NCBI RefSeq assembly: GCF_009789075.1
Contig: NZ_WNXQ01000008.1
Span: forward strand, 1 to 64,000
Length of the DNA: 64,000 bases
Direction of reading: 5' to 3'
Source: Pseudooceanicola pacificus
GTDB taxonomy: Bacteria > Pseudomonadota > Alphaproteobacteria > Rhodobacterales > Rhodobacteraceae
Shown in pieces: positions 35,114 to 43,902 of the stretch. The notes beneath the pieces are model-generated. The model was given only the letters and a program-made list of their open reading frames with translations. It did no database searches and was not told the DNA's origin. The position numbers and the translations under genes are program-made. Position 1 is the first letter of the stretch. The number at the start of each line of letters is the position of its first letter.

Positions 35114-36175
35114 ATGAAGTACGTCAAATACCTGGCCTTTGCCCTCGCCCTGCCCGTGATGGGCACATCGGCCTATGCGACCGAGACCATTCGCATGACC
35201 ATTGCCGCCGGCCTGCCCGTGCACAGCACAGGCGTTGCCTATCTTGAGAACTTCCTGATCCCGGAAGTGGACAAGCGGCTGGCTGAAACGGGCGACTATC
35301 AGATCGAATGGACGAAAGGCTGGGGCGGCACGATCGCCGGGCAGTTCGACATGTTCGAAGCGGTCGAGGACGGCATCGTCGACATGGCCTATGTGAACAC
35401 GCTCTTCGAAGGCGCAAAACTGCCTCTCGAACAGATCACCTTCGTCACCCCGTTCGGAAGTACCGATCTGAAGCAGACGATGGCAACCTTCGACAAGGTG
35501 CGCGGACAGATACCGGAACTCGATGAACAGTTCCTCAAGCACAACCAGCGGCGGCTCGCGATTTCGGGCCTCGTCAACTACCACATGGTGTCGACCTTCG
35601 AGATCAATTCGCTGGACGACCTCCAGGGCCGGAAGTTCGGCGCGCCCGGACTTGCCGCGAACTGGCTGGAAGGCACCGGCGCGACACCTGTCTCGGGGTC
35701 TCTTTCGGAATATTACAATTCGCTCAAGACGGGGGTCTACGACGGTATCCTGATGTTTGAATCCGGTATCCCCACCTTCAAGTTCTACGAGGTGGCGCCG
35801 ATCATCACGCGCGTCGGGTTCGGCTCGCAGCTCACCACGAACATCACGATCAACGAGGACAAATGGCAGAGCCTGCCGGAAGAGGTTCAGCAGGTCTTGA
35901 CGGATGTGTCGGACGAGTACGAGGCCCAGCTGGTCGAAGCGACCGTGGAACGCGCGGCGAAAGGGCTCCAGACGGCCGTCGACAACGGGGCCACCATCAA
36001 CGACATGCCGAAGGACGAGATCGCCGCATTGGCAGCCTCATTGCCAAATATTGCAAAGCTCTGGGCGACGACGACAGACGAAAAGGGCCTGCCGGGGACC
36101 AAAATGCTGGAGACCTGGATGCAGGCATCGCGGGATGCCGGCGTGACCTTCGCACGTGACTGGGACAAAGAGTAA
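35114..36175 (+). CDS. TRAP transporter substrate-binding protein (DctP), system 2
   Basis: A 353-residue periplasmic protein with signal peptide ending AYATE near residue 24, then typical DctP elements (GWGGTIAGQFDMFEAVEDGIVDMAYV, split here only for description, and LQGRKFGAPG). The ATG has AAGGAGGAG 8 nt upstream. It is followed by separate dctQ and dctM genes and a GntR gene. The ligand is unknown; downstream FAH-family hydrolase suggests a keto-acid or aromatic acid route. Confidence 0.92.
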   Translation: MKYVKYLAFALALPVMGTSAYATETIRMTIAAGLPVHSTGVAYLENFLIPEVDKRLAETGDYQIEWTKGWGGTIAGQFDMFEAVEDGIVDMAYVNTLFEGAKLPLEQITFVTPFGSTDLKQTMATFDKVRGQIPELDEQFLKHNQRRLAISGLVNYHMVSTFEINSLDDLQGRKFGAPGLAANWLEGTGATPVSGSLSEYYNSLKTGVYDGILMFESGIPTFKFYEVAPIITRVGFGSQLTTNITINEDKWQSLPEEVQQVLTDVSDEYEAQLVEATVERAAKGLQTAVDNGATINDMPKDEIAALAASLPNIAKLWATTTDEKGLPGTKMLETWMQASRDAGVTFARDWDKE

Positions 36176-36196
36176 CCCGCTCGGGAGGTCGTCGAC

Positions 36197-36781
36197 GTGA
36201 CCACGCAATCGAGGCGAGCAGAGTCCATCATCCTTGCGGTCGCGCGGGTGATGGCCTTTCCGACGACCGCTTTGGCCGTCATCGGGTCGGTCTGGATCTT
36301 CGCCATCATGATCCTGGTGAATGCGGATGTCTTTGGCCGGGCCCTGCTATCTCGTCCGATCGACGGTGTGCCCGAGATTGTCTCGCTTTCGATCGTCGGC
36401 ATCGTGTTCCTGCAGATGGCGAATACCCTGCGCATGGGGCGGTTCATCAGCTCTGACATGCTCCTGTCGCGCGTTCAGGCCTGGCGGCCCAGACTGGGAC
36501 AGGCCCTCGAGGCGCTCTATCACGCCTTCGGCGTGGTCACCTTTGCGGTCGTCACCTGGTACGTGACGCCGAAATTCATCGAGGCCTGGGTGGACGGAAC
36601 CTATGTCGGCAGTCTCGGCCGCTTCACGATGGAGATCTGGCCGATCCTGTTGATCATCGTCGTCGGATCGGCCCTGACCCTGCTGCAATACCTGGCGCAT
36701 GCCCTGCATCACCTCCTCGCCGCGGCCAACCTCGCGGCGCCCCCGGCGCCCCACCCCGGCGATCATGCCGAATTCGATTGA
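36197..36781 (+). CDS. TRAP transporter small permease (DctQ), system 2
   Basis: A 194-residue protein with four hydrophobic segments and the DctQ-type N-terminal half (NADVFGRALLSRPIDGVPEIV). Start is GTG with GGGAGG upstream. It stabilises and couples the binding protein to the large permease encoded next. The C-terminus ends in a proline/alanine-rich tail (AAPPAPHPG). Confidence 0.9.
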   Translation: MTTQSRRAESIILAVARVMAFPTTALAVIGSVWIFAIMILVNADVFGRALLSRPIDGVPEIVSLSIVGIVFLQMANTLRMGRFISSDMLLSRVQAWRPRLGQALEALYHAFGVVTFAVVTWYVTPKFIEAWVDGTYVGSLGRFTMEIWPILLIIVVGSALTLLQYLAHALHHLLAAANLAAPPAPHPGDHAEFD

Positions 36782-36796
36782 ACGGAGCGTTTGATT

Positions 36797-38107
36797 ATGG
36801 ACCCGTCCACCATCGGACTGATTTCTCTGGCGCTCATGATCCTGCTGATCCAGCTCGGCATTCACATCGCGCTTGTCCTGCTGGTTCTGTCCTTCGTGGC
36901 GACCTGGATGATCCGTGGGAATATCGACGTGGCCGGCAGCCTGCTGGCCAAGGCAGTGGAAACCTCTCTGCAAAGCTATTCCTTCGGCGTCATCCCCCTG
37001 TTCGTTGCCATGGGTCTGCTGATCAGCGTCTCGGGCGTGGGGCGCGATACGTTCGACGTGGCGGGGCGCGCTTTCCGTCGCGTTGCCGGGGGACTCGGCA
37101 TGGCAACGGTGGCGGCGAATGCGGTCTTCGCCGCGATCAACGGCAGCTCCATCGCATCCGCTTCGGTCTTTACCAAACTGGCAGTGCCCGAGCTGATGCG
37201 TCAGGGCTACACGCCGCGCTTCTCGGTCGGGGTCGTCGCCGGATCGTCCGTGCTGGGCATGCTGATCCCGCCCAGCCTGCTGCTGATCTTCTTCGGCATC
37301 ATCGCAGAGGTGTCCATCGGCGATCTGTTCACCGCCGGCATCCTGCCCGGCCTGCTTCTGGCCGGTGCCTTCATGCTGGTCATCAAACTGCTGATCCGGA
37401 TCAACCCCGGCCTGGTTCAGTCGGAACAGATGGCGTCGGCTCCGGACAGCGACACGACGCTTGGCAAGGCCCTGTTGAAGCTTCTGCCGATCGCATCGCT
37501 GATTGTCATCGTGCTGGGCGGTATCTACGGCGGGGTCTTCACGCCGGTCGAGGCGGGCGGAGTCGGCGCCCTGGCCGCGCTGATCCTTGCAGCCCTGAAA
37601 CGACGCCTGACCCTGCGCGGTCTGTGGCATGTCCTGACCGAAACCGGCTATGTCACTGCGTCGATCTCGGCCCTGATCATCGCCGCGCATATGTACGCCA
37701 ACATGCTTGCCCTGTCGCGGCTACCCAACCTGCTGGGCAACTGGTTCGCCGAGGCCGAATTCAGCTTTGCCGTGCTGCTGTTGATCTACCTCGTTGCGAT
37801 CCTTCTGCTGGGTACAATCCTTGACGCGATCTCGATCATCCTGATCCTGTTGCCGCTGGTTCAGCCGATCATGATGGCGCAGGGCGTGGACATGGTCTGG
37901 TTCGGAATCGTCACGATCATCGCGGTCGAGATCGGGCTGCTGACCCCGCCGCTTGGCCTCGCGGTCTTTGTCATCAAGACCAATCTGAACGATCCCGATA
38001 TCTCGCTCAACGATATCTTCCTGGGCACGATGCCATTCGCCCTGACCATGCTATTTGTGTTGGCGCTGATTGTGATGTTTCCGATTATCACGCTCGCATT
38101 GGTGTAG
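36797..38107 (+). CDS. TRAP transporter large permease (DctM), system 2
   Basis: A 436-residue polytopic permease with DctM motifs: VIPLFVAMGLLISVSGVGRD, NGSSIASASVFTKLAVPEL, GMLIPPSLLLIFFGI and LLTPPLGLAVFVIKTN. I use the ATG at 36797 (GGAG 10 nt upstream) rather than an in-frame TTG two codons earlier. It is the sodium-coupled translocation subunit of system 2. Its TAG is one base from an upstream GTG of the GntR frame, so the regulator is cotranscribed. Confidence 0.92.
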   Translation: MDPSTIGLISLALMILLIQLGIHIALVLLVLSFVATWMIRGNIDVAGSLLAKAVETSLQSYSFGVIPLFVAMGLLISVSGVGRDTFDVAGRAFRRVAGGLGMATVAANAVFAAINGSSIASASVFTKLAVPELMRQGYTPRFSVGVVAGSSVLGMLIPPSLLLIFFGIIAEVSIGDLFTAGILPGLLLAGAFMLVIKLLIRINPGLVQSEQMASAPDSDTTLGKALLKLLPIASLIVIVLGGIYGGVFTPVEAGGVGALAALILAALKRRLTLRGLWHVLTETGYVTASISALIIAAHMYANMLALSRLPNLLGNWFAEAEFSFAVLLLIYLVAILLLGTILDAISIILILLPLVQPIMMAQGVDMVWFGIVTIIAVEIGLLTPPLGLAVFVIKTNLNDPDISLNDIFLGTMPFALTMLFVLALIVMFPIITLALV

Positions 38108-38133
38108 TGACGGATTTGAGGGGACCAGGCGAC

Positions 38134-38826
38134 ATGGTCAACGCCCGCCAAGCAATAGAAGCTCAGTCGGATGGCGGCAAACTGCTGATGTCCGACGTCT
38201 ATCAGCGAATACGCGAAGACATCATCATGGGTCGGCTTGAAGCCGGTCGCAAACTTCGCATCGAAGAGCTGAAGGCAGAGTATGGCACCGGGGCCTCTCC
38301 GTTGCGCGAGGCCCTGTCACTGCTGATCCCCGAAGGGTTTGTCGACCGGCTGGAAAATCGCGGTTTCCGGGTGTCCGGCGTGACCCTCACCGATTTCGAC
38401 GACCTTCTCGATATGCGGTGCTGGTCGGAAAGCCGCGCCCTGCGCAGGTCGATCGAACGGGGTGGCAAGGAGTGGGAGGGCGAGATCGTCCTGGCCCTCT
38501 ACTGGTTTTCCCAGGCCTTTCCCGACCATGATGCGCATGACGACCGAGCCAGCGAACGCCGTCGCCTGCACAAGACCTTCCACATGGCGCTGATTGCCGA
38601 ATGCGGATCACCCATGCTTATGGAACTGTGCAGCCGACTGTTCGACCGGAACGACCGGTACCGGTCCCTCGTGAACTTCGCTGCGACTGCCGAACGCAAC
38701 CATGTGGCGGAGCATGAACAGATCGTGGAGGCCGTGCTGCGCCGCGATGCCGACGCCGCAGTCAGCGCCCTTGCCGAGCATTATGGAAAACTCAGGCGCC
38801 AGATCGAGCCCATACTCACCCCCTGA
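38134..38826 (+). CDS. GntR family regulator, FCD subfamily (2)
   Basis: A 230-residue FadR-type regulator: winged helix (DVYQRIREDIIMGRLEAG, LKAEYGTGASPLREALSLL) and FCD domain (HKTFHMALIAECGSP, VAEHEQIVEAVLRRDADAA). ATG at 38134 with GAGGGG 10 nt upstream is preferred over a GTG at 38107 that overlaps the dctM stop. Its position between TRAP system 2 and a FAH-family hydrolase suggests it senses the transported acid or its product. No clear copy of the TTGCATACAA box is seen near this operon. Confidence 0.9.
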   Translation: MVNARQAIEAQSDGGKLLMSDVYQRIREDIIMGRLEAGRKLRIEELKAEYGTGASPLREALSLLIPEGFVDRLENRGFRVSGVTLTDFDDLLDMRCWSESRALRRSIERGGKEWEGEIVLALYWFSQAFPDHDAHDDRASERRRLHKTFHMALIAECGSPMLMELCSRLFDRNDRYRSLVNFAATAERNHVAEHEQIVEAVLRRDADAAVSALAEHYGKLRRQIEPILTP

Positions 38827-38882
38827 GCCGCACCCGCGCCCGGGGCCAATTCAGAACCCAGCAACGATGATGGAACTCGCTC

Positions 38883-39725
38883 ATGCGCCTCATTTCTTTC
38901 CTTCGCCCGGATGGCACAGCCAGCTATGGCACAACCGACGGCAAATCGGTCTTTGATGCCGGGGCCGAGCTGTCGCAGACCTATTCCGATCTGCGCGCCA
39001 TCCTGACGGCTGGCGCCCAATCGGAGCTCAAGGATCGCGGGCCTGTCCTGGCCCTCGACGAGGTGACGTTGCAATCGCCCGTACCGAACCCCGACAAGAT
39101 CCTTTGTGTCGGTCTCAACTACATGAGCCACATCAGGGAAAGCGGGCGCGACAAGCCGACCTATCCGTCGATCTTCACCCGGTATCCGTCTTCGATTCTG
39201 GGGCATGGGACACCTCTGATCCGTCCCAAAGTCTCGGACAGGTTCGACTACGAGGGCGAACTGGCCGTGATCATCGGCAAGACATGCCGCCATGTCCCGG
39301 CAGATGCGGCCTGGGATGTGATTTCGGGTTACAGCTGTTTCAATGACGGCTCCATCCGGGACTATCAGGTGCACACGTCACAGTTCTGGCCAGGCAAGAG
39401 CTTTGAAGGCTCCGGTTCCATGGGGCCGTGGATCGTAACCCCGGACGAGGTCGGCGATATCACCAGGCAGACGCTGACCACCCGGATCAACGGCAATATC
39501 GAACAGCAGGCCCCCATTGATGACCTTGCGATCACGATCCCCGAAATCATCGCCTATCTGTCGCAGGTCCTGACGTTATTGCCGGGCGATGTCATTGCGA
39601 CCGGCACGCCCGGGGGCGTTGGCCGGTTCCGCGAGCCGCAGCTCTACCTGGAGCCGGGCATGACCGCCGAGATCGAAATCACCGGCGTCGGTATCTTGTC
39701 GAACGGCGTGGCAGACGAAGCCTGA
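38883..39725 (+). CDS. Fumarylacetoacetate hydrolase (FAH) family protein (copy 1)
   Basis: A 280-residue FAH-family enzyme. Predicted divalent-metal ligands are E124 and E126 (YEGELAV) and D155 (CFNDGSIRD), with H83 in the NYMSHIRE loop. The family includes fumarylpyruvate hydrolase and 2-oxo-acid decarboxylases/hydratases; the reaction normally cleaves or decarboxylates a beta-diketo or enol acid. It is a clear paralogue of the protein at 44932, sharing YPSIFTRYPSS and CFNDGSIRDYQ. Last gene of the TRAP 2 unit. Confidence 0.87.
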   Translation: MRLISFLRPDGTASYGTTDGKSVFDAGAELSQTYSDLRAILTAGAQSELKDRGPVLALDEVTLQSPVPNPDKILCVGLNYMSHIRESGRDKPTYPSIFTRYPSSILGHGTPLIRPKVSDRFDYEGELAVIIGKTCRHVPADAAWDVISGYSCFNDGSIRDYQVHTSQFWPGKSFEGSGSMGPWIVTPDEVGDITRQTLTTRINGNIEQQAPIDDLAITIPEIIAYLSQVLTLLPGDVIATGTPGGVGRFREPQLYLEPGMTAEIEITGVGILSNGVADEA

Positions 39726-39783
39726 CGGCGTATCCGCGATCAATGTCCTGCCGGACCACGTCAGGGCGACATGACCTTGCCTG

Positions 39784-39810
39784 ACAGGACGCCGCAGTGT
39801 GGCGTCCTGT
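39784..39810. terminator. Bidirectional hairpin terminator between convergent genes
   Basis: ACAGGACGCC (39784-39793) and GGCGTCCTGT (39801-39810) form a perfect 10-bp stem with a 7-nt loop, placed between the convergent FAH and BKACE genes. T-run is short. Confidence 0.65.
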
Positions 39811-39825
39811 TCGTGCCTCGCCCAC

Positions 39826-40695
39826 CTACAGGCCGATTGCCGCACGCGCTTGCGCTGGCGACATCAGCGGGAAACCGAGGTCCTCTAGCAGTCGTGACGC
39901 TTTCAGGACCATGGCGGCATTTGACGGAGCCTTTTCTCCTTTGCCGAGCCAGACGGCATCCTCCATACCAATCCGTACATTCCCGCCCAGAAGTGCCGAT
40001 TGCGCAACCATCGGAAAGGCCTGTGCGCCAGTCCCGAAGCCGGTCCAGATCGCCGGCTTGGGCAGAAGGTTCCGGGCATAGATCAGCGTTTCAGGCAGCG
40101 GCACAAACCCATGCTTGACCCCGGTGACAATCGAACAGAGCGGTGTGTGGTCAAAGGCATTTTCGGACATGAGCTGATTGAGAATGGAAATGTCCCCGCT
40201 GTCGAACAGTTCGATCTCGGGCCGCACGCCCACGCTTTGAATCAGTTCCGCCATTCTGCGTATCGACGGCAGCGTGTTGATCACCACCTCGCCGCCAAAA
40301 ACCATGGTATTCAGGTCCAGTGTGGCGATGTCCGGCTTCAGGGCAAGGATATGTTCGACCCGCGCATCGGGCGGAAGCAGGTTCGTCCTCGGTCCCGGCA
40401 CGACCGGATTGTCCGGGGACGGATCGAAGCGCCCGCCATTGCCCGTGGTCAGGTTGATGATGAGGTCGTCGTTCTCCTGCCGGATCCGGTCGACCACTTC
40501 CCGGTATAATGCGACCTCCATCGAGGGCATCCCCGTGGCCGGGTCCCTGACGTGGACATGGACGATCGCTGCCCCGGCTTTCGCAGCCTCAAGGGCCTGC
40601 GTCGCCAATTCTTGCGGCGTTATCGGCAGGTTCTCGTTTTGCGCCCTGGTCGAAAAGTTTCCGACGAGGGCGCAGGTCAGGAATACCGGCTGCAT
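39826..40695 (-). CDS. Beta-keto acid cleavage enzyme (BKACE / Kce family)
   Basis: A 289-residue TIM-barrel enzyme of the 3-keto-5-aminohexanoate cleavage family. Zn ligands H46 and H48 (VHVHVRDPATG) coincide with those of characterised Kce; the third ligand region is E245 (IGMEDA). These enzymes condense a beta-keto acid with acetyl-CoA, giving acetoacetate and a new acyl-CoA. ATG at 40695 has AAGGA upstream; an ATG at 40719 would add eight residues. It lies at the end of the minus-strand TRAP Q-M unit, separated from it by about 57 bp in the direction DctM then BKACE. Confidence 0.88.
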   Translation of the reverse strand: MQPVFLTCALVGNFSTRAQNENLPITPQELATQALEAAKAGAAIVHVHVRDPATGMPSMEVALYREVVDRIRQENDDLIINLTTGNGGRFDPSPDNPVVPGPRTNLLPPDARVEHILALKPDIATLDLNTMVFGGEVVINTLPSIRRMAELIQSVGVRPEIELFDSGDISILNQLMSENAFDHTPLCSIVTGVKHGFVPLPETLIYARNLLPKPAIWTGFGTGAQAFPMVAQSALLGGNVRIGMEDAVWLGKGEKAPSNAAMVLKASRLLEDLGFPLMSPAQARAAIGL

Positions 40696-40752
40696 GATGG
40701 TTCCTTTCGAAAGTTCCATTGGTTTCAGAAAGATTGGGCGCGGACCGCCCCG

Positions 40753-42051
40753 TCACATCACCGACGGCAGCCACAACGTGACCTGGGGGAACAGGACGAG
40801 GATGAGGATCCGGACGCAATCGGCGAAAAAGAATGGGAGGATACCCCGATAGATCGTGGTCAACGGAATGTCCGCGCGCATCGCGTTCAACAGCATGACG
40901 TTGATCCCGATCGGTGGCGTCAGCATGCCCACGCCAATCAGCGCCACGTTGAGGATGCCCCACCAAACCGGGTCATATCCCAAGGACAGAATGATCGGCA
41001 GAACAAAGGGCAGGGTCACGACGACGGCGGCGACTTCATCGAAGAAGGCGCCCAGCACCAGGTAGATGAGCACCAGCACGAAGATGACGCCAAGCGGCGG
41101 CAGCCCGAGGCTTTCGATGGCGCCCATCATTTCGCCGCTTACGCCGCTGAGGCTGATGAAATACGAAAAGATCATCGCGCCGAAAACGATCACGTAGATC
41201 ATGACGGTGGCGACGCTGGCCTCTGACAGGACCGACAGAAAGGTGTCCCTGTTCAGCTTTCCCCGGGCAAGCGCAAAGAAGAATGCGAACACAACGCCGA
41301 CGGCGGCGGCTTCGTTCACGGTGAAGACGCCGGAATAGATGCCGCCCAGGACAATGATCGCCAGGGTGATCGCCCCCCAGGATCGGCCAATGGCAAGGAT
41401 GCGGGTCCGCAATGGCAGCTTCCGGGAACCTGGCATCGCCTCGGGCCTGCGCCGGGCGACCACCGCGATGGCCGCCAGATACAGCACCACGGAAAGCAAT
41501 GCCGGCAAAATGGCCGCGGTAAACAGTTTCAGGACGGATTCTTCGGTCAGGACGCCGTAGAGAACCATGATGCTTGACGGCGGGACTATGATCCCGAGCG
41601 TGCCGCCCGCCGCGACGGCCCCGGCAGAGCTGCCCTTGGCATAGCCCCGTTCGATCATTTCGGGCAAAGCGACCCGGCCGAATGTCGCCGTGGTTGCCAC
41701 GGACGACCCGCAAACGGCACCGAAACCCGCGCTGGCGACGATGGTCGTCGCGGCCAGCCCGCCCGGGCGATGGCCCACCAGCGCTTCGGCCGTCTCGAAG
41801 ATGTCCCGGGCCAGGCCACCGGTTGCAGCAAGACTCCCCATCAGCATGAACAGCGGGATCACCGCGAGGTCGAGGTTGGCCATGGTTGCCGCCGGTTCGG
41901 ACGCCAGCAACTTGATCGCGGGCCCCCAGCCGGTCATCGAGGCAAAGCCGCCGATCCCGACCACGGCCATCGAGATCCCGATCGGGACATGCAATGCGAT
42001 CAGGACAAACATGCACATGAGGCCCAGCAGGGCGATCGTTGCCGGATCCAT
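40753..42051 (-). CDS. TRAP transporter large permease (DctM), system 3
   Basis: A 432-residue DctM protein: VIPLFMLMGSLAATGGLARD, GAVCGSSVATTATFGRVALPEM, GGTLGIIVPPSSIMVLYG and LTPPIGINVMLLNA. The ATG at 42051 shares its first base with the TAA of the dctQ gene. The open frame running on to 42411 is a shadow of dctQ. No DctP gene lies next to this pair, which is unusual. Confidence 0.92.
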   Translation of the reverse strand: MDPATIALLGLMCMFVLIALHVPIGISMAVVGIGGFASMTGWGPAIKLLASEPAATMANLDLAVIPLFMLMGSLAATGGLARDIFETAEALVGHRPGGLAATTIVASAGFGAVCGSSVATTATFGRVALPEMIERGYAKGSSAGAVAAGGTLGIIVPPSSIMVLYGVLTEESVLKLFTAAILPALLSVVLYLAAIAVVARRRPEAMPGSRKLPLRTRILAIGRSWGAITLAIIVLGGIYSGVFTVNEAAAVGVVFAFFFALARGKLNRDTFLSVLSEASVATVMIYVIVFGAMIFSYFISLSGVSGEMMGAIESLGLPPLGVIFVLVLIYLVLGAFFDEVAAVVVTLPFVLPIILSLGYDPVWWGILNVALIGVGMLTPPIGINVMLLNAMRADIPLTTIYRGILPFFFADCVRILILVLFPQVTLWLPSVM

Positions 42052-42593
42052 TATCGCGCCCCTTTGTCCGACGTCACGGTGCCGCCCCCCGAGGCGCGCG
42101 GACCGAAACTGTCGAACACGGCAATAGTGTCCTTGATGACGTTCGATGCCTGGATGATCGCGGCGTAGTAAAGACATGCGGTCGCGACGCTCCACCACGG
42201 CCAGACTGGCCAGGCCAGAACCCAGGTCCTGCGTCCGCTCGTGTACATGCCTTCGACGAAGGGAACGAACTGCACGGCCATCAGAAAGACGAAGCCGAAG
42301 ATCACGAAACTGGAAAACAGCGTCAGCAGTTCGTTCGCGCGCACGCCCAGTATGGCCCCGAGAACCTCGACCGAGATATTCTTTCTGTCCGACAGGTTGG
42401 CGGGGATGCAACTTGCGATGACGACGGCCATGACGACGGCGCTGACATCATTCACCCCGTGCAATGGGGCCGAGAAGAAGGTCCGCAGGATGGCGTCCAG
42501 GGTCATCATGATGGCCAGTGCCAGCAGGCCGACAAATCCGACCAGTGCCAGCCAGCGGGCGCCAATCCGCAAAATGCGGTCCAAACGTGCCAA
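42051..42593 (-). CDS. TRAP transporter small permease (DctQ), system 3
   Basis: A 180-residue DctQ protein with four hydrophobic helices (IMMTLDAILRTFFSAPLHGVND in helix 2 region). The best start is a TTG at 42593, because GGGGAGG lies about 6-8 nt upstream; an earlier TTG at 42638 has no ribosome site. It precedes and overlaps dctM. Divergence from other Q proteins in the window suggests an independent origin. Confidence 0.85.
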   Translation of the reverse strand: MARLDRILRIGARWLALVGFVGLLALAIMMTLDAILRTFFSAPLHGVNDVSAVVMAVVIASCIPANLSDRKNISVEVLGAILGVRANELLTLFSSFVIFGFVFLMAVQFVPFVEGMYTSGRRTWVLAWPVWPWWSVATACLYYAAIIQASNVIKDTIAVFDSFGPRASGGGTVTSDKGAR

Positions 42594-42680
42594 AGCCGTT
42601 CCTCCCCTGAGCCTCGGTTCTGAAAGCTCTACCTGCAACGGAGAATTCTCTCCGCCGGCATCTCGAAACTGTTCGCAGCC

Positions 42681-42706
42681 CGAACATCGCGCCCGAATAT
42701 CGCGCC
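42681..42706. repeat. Tandem 13-bp direct repeat upstream of dctQ 3
   Basis: CGAACATCGCGCC (42681-42693) is followed directly by CGAATATCGCGCC (42694-42706), 12 of 13 identical. It sits between the IclR gene and dctQ on the minus strand, in the likely promoter of TRAP system 3, so it may be a regulator-binding repeat. Confidence 0.5.
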
Positions 42707-42724
42707 GGAACGTCGGGCCTGCGG

Positions 42725-43528
42725 TCAGCTGGCTTCGCGGAACTGGGCGATCTCTGCCGACGTCAACTTGCCCACCAGGTCGCGCGAGATAGCGTCGGCG
42801 GTCCGCAAGAGCTTGTCACGATAGAGCACCAGGCTCTTTTCCAGGGGCAGCGAGCTTGTGGACCATATGAGTGTCAGGCAGGCGAACACCTGGTCCTCGT
42901 ACCAGATCGGCGCAGAGATGCTGCCCGTCTCCGGTGTGAAATCGGCGACGCGGAAGCCGACGCCCAGTTTCCGCACCTTGGCGATAATGGCGTCGATGCC
43001 GCCGTCCTTCATGACGAATGGCGGTTTCACACCCGAGGTTTCCGACAACAACGTCAGCAGCGCCTGCCGATCCGGCTCGGACATATTCGCCAGCAGGACG
43101 CGGCCGCTTGCCGTCTCGATCAGGGGGATCTGCTTGCCGACCATTCCGTGGTGAACGGAATAGGGGCTGATCTGATGCGTGGATTCACGCACCTCCATCG
43201 CGCATCCGCGCAACGTCACCAGATCGAGCGGCCAGAGCACATCGCGGCCGAGTTCGATCATATGCGGCACCGCGACCTGGCAAACCCAGTCTTCCTCCCT
43301 AAAGCCCGAGCTGAGCGATTTGACATGCCGGGTCGGACGCCAGCGGTTGGAAAAATGGTCTTTCGAGACCATCCCCATCTCTGACAGCGTCCTCAGCAGC
43401 CGATAAATGGAAGGGCGCGGAATACCTGTCGCATCGGCGATATCGCCCGGCTTCGCGCCATTGAGCCGGTTTACCGCCTGAAGGACTGCGACGCCTCGCT
43501 CAAGAGCTCTGATCGATGAATCGGAAAT
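42725..43528 (-). CDS. IclR family transcriptional regulator with probable ATT start
   Basis: The frame encodes a complete 267-residue IclR protein if started at the ATT at 43526-43528, preceded by GGGAGGGAAGG with a 7-nt gap from GGAGG. The N-terminal helix-turn-helix is then intact (SSIRALERGVAVLQAVNRL, PSIYRLLRTLSEMG) and aligns with the IclR at 49194. The first ATG (43378) would delete the whole DNA-binding domain, and there is no ATG, GTG or TTG between the upstream stop and the conserved region. It is divergent from the extradiol dioxygenase operon and upstream of TRAP system 3. Confidence 0.8.
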   Translation of the reverse strand: MSDSSIRALERGVAVLQAVNRLNGAKPGDIADATGIPRPSIYRLLRTLSEMGMVSKDHFSNRWRPTRHVKSLSSGFREEDWVCQVAVPHMIELGRDVLWPLDLVTLRGCAMEVRESTHQISPYSVHHGMVGKQIPLIETASGRVLLANMSEPDRQALLTLLSETSGVKPPFVMKDGGIDAIIAKVRKLGVGFRVADFTPETGSISAPIWYEDQVFACLTLIWSTSSLPLEKSLVLYRDKLLRTADAISRDLVGKLTSAEIAQFREAS

Positions 43529-43902
43529 GGCCTTCCCTCCCCACGGCGTTTTTCAAAGCCAACCGGGTTGGCATGTATGCTGTCGAAATTGGTGTCAAAG
43601 GAATTTGCCCGCGCCGAGGGCTGGGCCCAACCCGGGTCGGCATTCTGGAAAAAGCATATCTTAACCTTCCTGCACCGCAGTCTTCTACCTTCTCAGATAG
43701 CTGGCCAAGTGAGTCCCGAGAAAGGTAATCTGGGGCCTGTTCGGCAGGTGAACACGATCGAGTTTGCGAAAGCGCGGCGGAACAAGCGACGTTAAAGGTT
43801 TGACCAACAGTGTAACGGTCGCCTGCGTGGACCGTCTTGGCCTTGTTGGCAGAGCGATACATCCGATCGGGACCGATACACCAGCTTGAGAGGAACACGC
43901 CC
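43529..43902. other. Regulatory region between divergent IclR gene and ring-cleavage operon
   Basis: A 374-bp non-coding region. It contains two related GC-rich palindromic elements at 43558-43574 and 43625-43643 (separate entry) and presumably both promoters. Short frames inside it have no coding support. Confidence 0.5.
43558..43643. promoter_or_regulatory. Pair of related operator-like palindromes
   Basis: GCCAACCGGGTTGGC at 43558-43572 is a perfect odd-centred palindrome, followed by AT. A variant GCCCAACCCGGGTCGGC plus AT lies at 43625-43643. The 67-bp spacing is about six helical turns. Two similar sites upstream of a divergent IclR gene suggest cooperative binding by that regulator (inference). 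Confidence 0.5.
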
